7,899 nt of DNA, taken from an archaeon (GTDB lineage Archaea; Nanobdellota; Nanobdellia; SCGC-AAA011-G17; GW2011-AR17). The stretch is from assembly GCA_023245755.1 (NCBI GenBank), contig JAHFJQ010000031.1, positions 2,151-10,049 on the forward strand. The letters are read 5' to 3'. A model generated the notes under the pieces. The model was not told the DNA's origin. It worked only from the letters and a program-made list of their open reading frames with translations, and did no database searches. The translations under genes and the position numbers were made by a program. Positions 6,576 through 7,899 of this stretch are shown one piece after another; the stretch's first letter is position 1, and each line of letters begins with the position of its first letter.

Positions 6576-7899
6576 TACCCTTCTGTTTTGTAAATGACTA
6601 CTGCTGGTGATTCTCCTTCATAGTATACTTGTACTGGTGTTAAATTATTTGGTCTTTCTCCAGGGTAATTGTAATTACAGTCTTGGATATAAAGATCAAC
6701 AACAAGATAATTAATAGAGCCGTTTCTAAGTTCTTCATCTATTAAAGTTGAGTTATATCTATATGTCCAAATGTTTCTTTCTGAGTAATAGAGTAATGGC
6801 ACTGATTGACTACATGCAAATATCGTTTCTCCTGGTTCTGTATGTTCTTTTAACCATTGTCCAGCAGGGCGTTCTTGTGAGAAAGTTAAGGCTCTATTTT
6901 CAATTACAGCGCTTGCATTTGGCAGTTGGGAGTAGCTTACGATGATTAAGATGATAATTATTGCTATAACACCTACTTTTTGTTTTTGCTTTTCTACATA
7001 TTCGGCTATAAGCATTATTCCTTTTGCAGCAATGATAAACATTGCAGGGAAAGCTGGAAAAATATATCTTGGTTCATAATATGCATTTGTTATTGCAAGG
7101 TAGATTCCAAAAAAGGCAATGGTTGCTATAGCCCACCATAGAATAAAAAATTCTTTTCTGAGATTTTCATCTTGATTTTTTAGGACAAGATCAAAGCCTA
7201 AAATGAGATCTAGGAAAGTAACTAGTCCTAAACCTGTAAGAATAATGAGTGGCCACTTAAGGTAATCTAATAGTGCTGCAGGGCTTACAAAGGTAAAGAT
7301 GGATAAGAATACATTAAAGAACCCTTGTGAAGATAGTTTTTGATCTAATTCTTGTCCTGGAGCTAGGGAGCCATCAATGATATGGCTCACTCTGGGATAT
7401 ATTTGTCCATAGAGATCATAGTAATGTCCAAATACACCTATGAGAACAATACTCAGACCAAGTATACCCCACCAAAATTTTTTCTTTTTTAAAAAACGGA
7501 AACGTTCTGTAACTAAGAGGTATACTGCTAAGAAAACAAAGATGACTCCTACAGATTCGTACAAAAATATCCCATATGCAATAAGAGCTCCGCATGCTAC
7601 CATGTACCATTTACTTTTGTCTAATACATACCCTCTCCAAAAGAATAATGCTGCGAATCCAAAAAAGACCATTCCAAAAACTTCTCCAGAAAATCTTGCT
7701 GTCCAAAATAAATGAATCCAGCTCACGGCTAAAATACATGCTGCAATGAGTCCTATTTTTCGATTATAGAATTCTTTTCCGATAAGGTATGTCATAAATA
7801 CAGCCAGTGTAGATACTGCCACAACAACAAGCCTTTGAAAAACTTCATTTGCTCCAAAGAAATAAAATATCCCGAAAATCACGGACATTCCCCTTGCTC
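6569..7899 (-). CDS. GT39/PMT-like (ArnT-type) membrane glycosyltransferase, 5' truncated by window edge
   Basis: A multi-pass enzyme of the dolichyl-phosphate-sugar transferase (PMT_2/GT-C) type. Such enzymes take a sugar from a polyprenyl-phosphate donor on the outer membrane face. The frame stays open to the right edge. ATG 7886-7888 is probably internal, because the N-terminal helix and catalytic D-E loop of this family are missing and the 'RBS' aagggga almost abuts that ATG. Counting from that Met, F18-Q-R-L (RLP-like) leads to YLIGKEFYNRKIGLIAA (34-50), a typical GT39 segment, then W62-T-A-R-F-S-G-E at 62-69. Further helices follow, then YEPRYIFPAFP (271-281), the family's C-terminal RY-x-x-P element. 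A final helix (~304-318) precedes a soluble tail of about 120 residues. It is convergent with dut. A natural partner would be the donor-making GT2, which is inference. Sugar and acceptor are unknown. Confidence 0.82.
   Translation of the reverse strand, partial: ARGMSVIFGIFYFFGANEVFQRLVVVAVSTLAVFMTYLIGKEFYNRKIGLIAACILAVSWIHLFWTARFSGEVFGMVFFGFAALFFWRGYVLDKSKWYMVACGALIAYGIFLYESVGVIFVFLAVYLLVTERFRFLKKKKFWWGILGLSIVLIGVFGHYYDLYGQIYPRVSHIIDGSLAPGQELDQKLSSQGFFNVFLSIFTFVSPAALLDYLKWPLIILTGLGLVTFLDLILGFDLVLKNQDENLRKEFFILWWAIATIAFFGIYLAITNAYYEPRYIFPAFPAMFIIAAKGIMLIAEYVEKQKQKVGVIAIIIILIIVSYSQLPNASAVIENRALTFSQERPAGQWLKEHTEPGETIFACSQSVPLLYYSERNIWTYRYNSTLIDEELRNGSINYLVVDLYIQDCNYNYPGERPNNLTPVQVYYEGESPAVVIYKTEGYF

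Noticed and set aside
7474..7500. Lys-rich run encoded by A/T homopolymers in the GT39 gene, considered as a frameshift site
   Set aside because: The reading frame and membrane-helix pattern continue smoothly on both sides (FRFLKKKKFWWG), so it is an ordinary cytoplasmic loop.
7440..7715. + strand open frame of 91 codons opposite the GT39 gene
   Set aside because: It is antisense to a clear membrane glycosyltransferase and has a low-complexity Lys/Phe translation and no start signals.
7886..7888. ATG as the true start of the GT39 gene
   Set aside because: The frame continues to the window edge, the N-terminal catalytic loop of the family is absent, and the purine-rich stretch before the ATG is too close to act as an RBS.

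Overview
The window reads as archaeal chromosomal DNA. It is AT-rich and has an AglB/STT3-type oligosaccharyltransferase, a DPAGT1/AglH-like GlcNAc-1-phosphate transferase, TATA-box promoters about 25 bp ahead of likely start sites, GGTG-type ribosome binding sites, and gene ends marked by T-runs rather than stem-loops. A secreted Cys-rich protein with duplicated 'C-x-DSDG ... EYxC ... C' modules resembles proteins I associate with DPANN archaea (Woesearchaeota-like). That lineage call is inference, because no rRNA or other marker is present.

Layout, left to right. Bases 1-2208 (+) hold the 3' part of the oligosaccharyltransferase gene, whose 5' end lies outside the window. Bases 2269-3066 (+) encode a secreted, membrane-anchored Cys-rich protein with its own promoter and RBS. 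Bases 3073-3996 (-) encode a GT2 polyprenyl-phosphate glycosyltransferase, convergent with the previous gene. After a 144-bp divergent intergenic region, 4141-5124 (+) encodes the GlcNAc-1-P transferase. It is joined by an ATGA overlap to 5121-6014 (+), a flippase-like membrane protein of the LPG_synthase_TM/UPF0104 family. Bases 6088-6564 (+) encode a trimeric dUTPase with its own promoter and RBS. Bases 6569-7899 (-) hold a GT39/PMT-like lipid-linked sugar transferase, convergent with dut and truncated by the right edge. No stretch above 300 bp lacks a gene, and I saw no tRNA, rRNA, CRISPR array or mobile element.

Together the genes outline a compact surface N-glycosylation pathway. The GPT would load the first sugar phosphate onto dolichyl phosphate. 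GT2 would make polyprenyl-phosphate-hexose donors. GT39 would use such donors on the outer face of the membrane. The flippase-like protein is a candidate for moving or handling the lipid intermediates. AglB would transfer the finished glycan to Asn in N-x-S/T sequons. The neighbouring Cys-rich protein has two such sequons and is a plausible substrate. dUTPase is a nucleotide-pool gene with no evident link to the rest.

The enzymes belong to known families, so I see no clearly new system. The least described items are the Cys-rich surface protein and the translationally coupled GPT/flippase-like pair.
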